This document shows, piece by piece, positions 5,638-5,658 of a DNA stretch of 5,658 bases. Source of the DNA: Bacteroidales bacterium UBA1216. Its GTDB lineage: Bacteria > Bacteroidota > Bacteroidia > Bacteroidales > Paludibacteraceae. The notes below the pieces were generated by a model. That model was not told the origin of the DNA. It ran no database searches and saw only the letters and a program-made list of their open reading frames with translations. A program made the position numbers and the translations under genes. The stretch spans positions 19,909-25,566 of the forward strand of contig DBXI01000022.1 of NCBI GenBank assembly GCA_002309255.1, written 5' to 3'. The first letter of the stretch is position 1; the number at the start of each line of letters is the position of its first letter.

Positions 5638-5658
5638 CAGCCAGTTTTTCGAAGTGTC

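Larger units (their letters stand above)
5388..5658. other. Intergenic region upstream of the NRPS
   Basis: About 270 bp of AT-rich sequence with no credible coding region. Besides the two promoters it holds short inverted repeats between them that could be operators: GCC-TTTT-GGC (5557-5566), GCAA-TTTA-TTGC (5547-5558) and TGTACA (5575-5580). The NRPS leader carries CATAAC-AATGAT-GTTATG (5426-5443) and a GC-rich stem (5463-5481). No rho-independent terminator is seen. A second minus-strand TATATTTG (5586-5579) has no -33 partner at the right distance. Confidence 0.7.

Overview
The window is almost entirely one very large open reading frame on the minus strand. It starts at an ATG at 5387 and runs off the left edge without a stop: 1795 complete codons read by hand, no internal stop or frameshift. 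It encodes a multimodular non-ribosomal peptide synthetase (NRPS) with the order C1-A1-PCP1-C2-A2(partial). The 3' end, at least the rest of A2 and its carrier domain, lies outside the window.

Organism: the evidence points to an uncultured or poorly described member of the Bacteroidota, probably Bacteroidales. The AT-rich intergenic region at the right end holds two matches to the Bacteroidota -7 promoter element TAnnTTTG, one on each strand, the minus-strand one with a TTTG -33 element at 20 bp. The NRPS start has an A-rich leader and no clear Shine-Dalgarno sequence, as is usual in that phylum. The coding sequence is GC-moderate to GC-rich, and the long plus-strand ORFs across it are antisense shadows.

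Layout, in gene order (right to left): 5658-5505 divergent intergenic region with operator-like palindromes; 5497-5528 the NRPS promoter; about 100 nt of leader with a GC-rich hairpin and a six-codon upstream ORF overlapping the start as ATGA; C1 (about 5387-4098); A1 (about 4055-2748); PCP1 (about 2690-2478); C2 (about 2378-1134); A2 (about 1091 to the left edge). As in any NRPS, each A domain would activate an amino acid and load it on the following carrier, and C2 would join the C1/A1 product to the A2 amino acid. The peptide product cannot be named from this window.

The most unusual feature is a set of repeats embedded in frame in the synthetase. Heptanucleotide tandem repeats (AATTGAC, GCTGATT, a degenerate CTAATCC type) sit in predicted surface loops of C1, C2 and A2. 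A separate family of tiny palindromic units, with covarying stems and mostly GNA triloops, sits in the A1-PCP linker, the PCP-C2 linker and the A2-domain loop between core motifs A2 and A3. Every insertion keeps the reading frame. A one-unit slip in the C1 heptad tracts would end translation early, so phase variation is a testable possibility.
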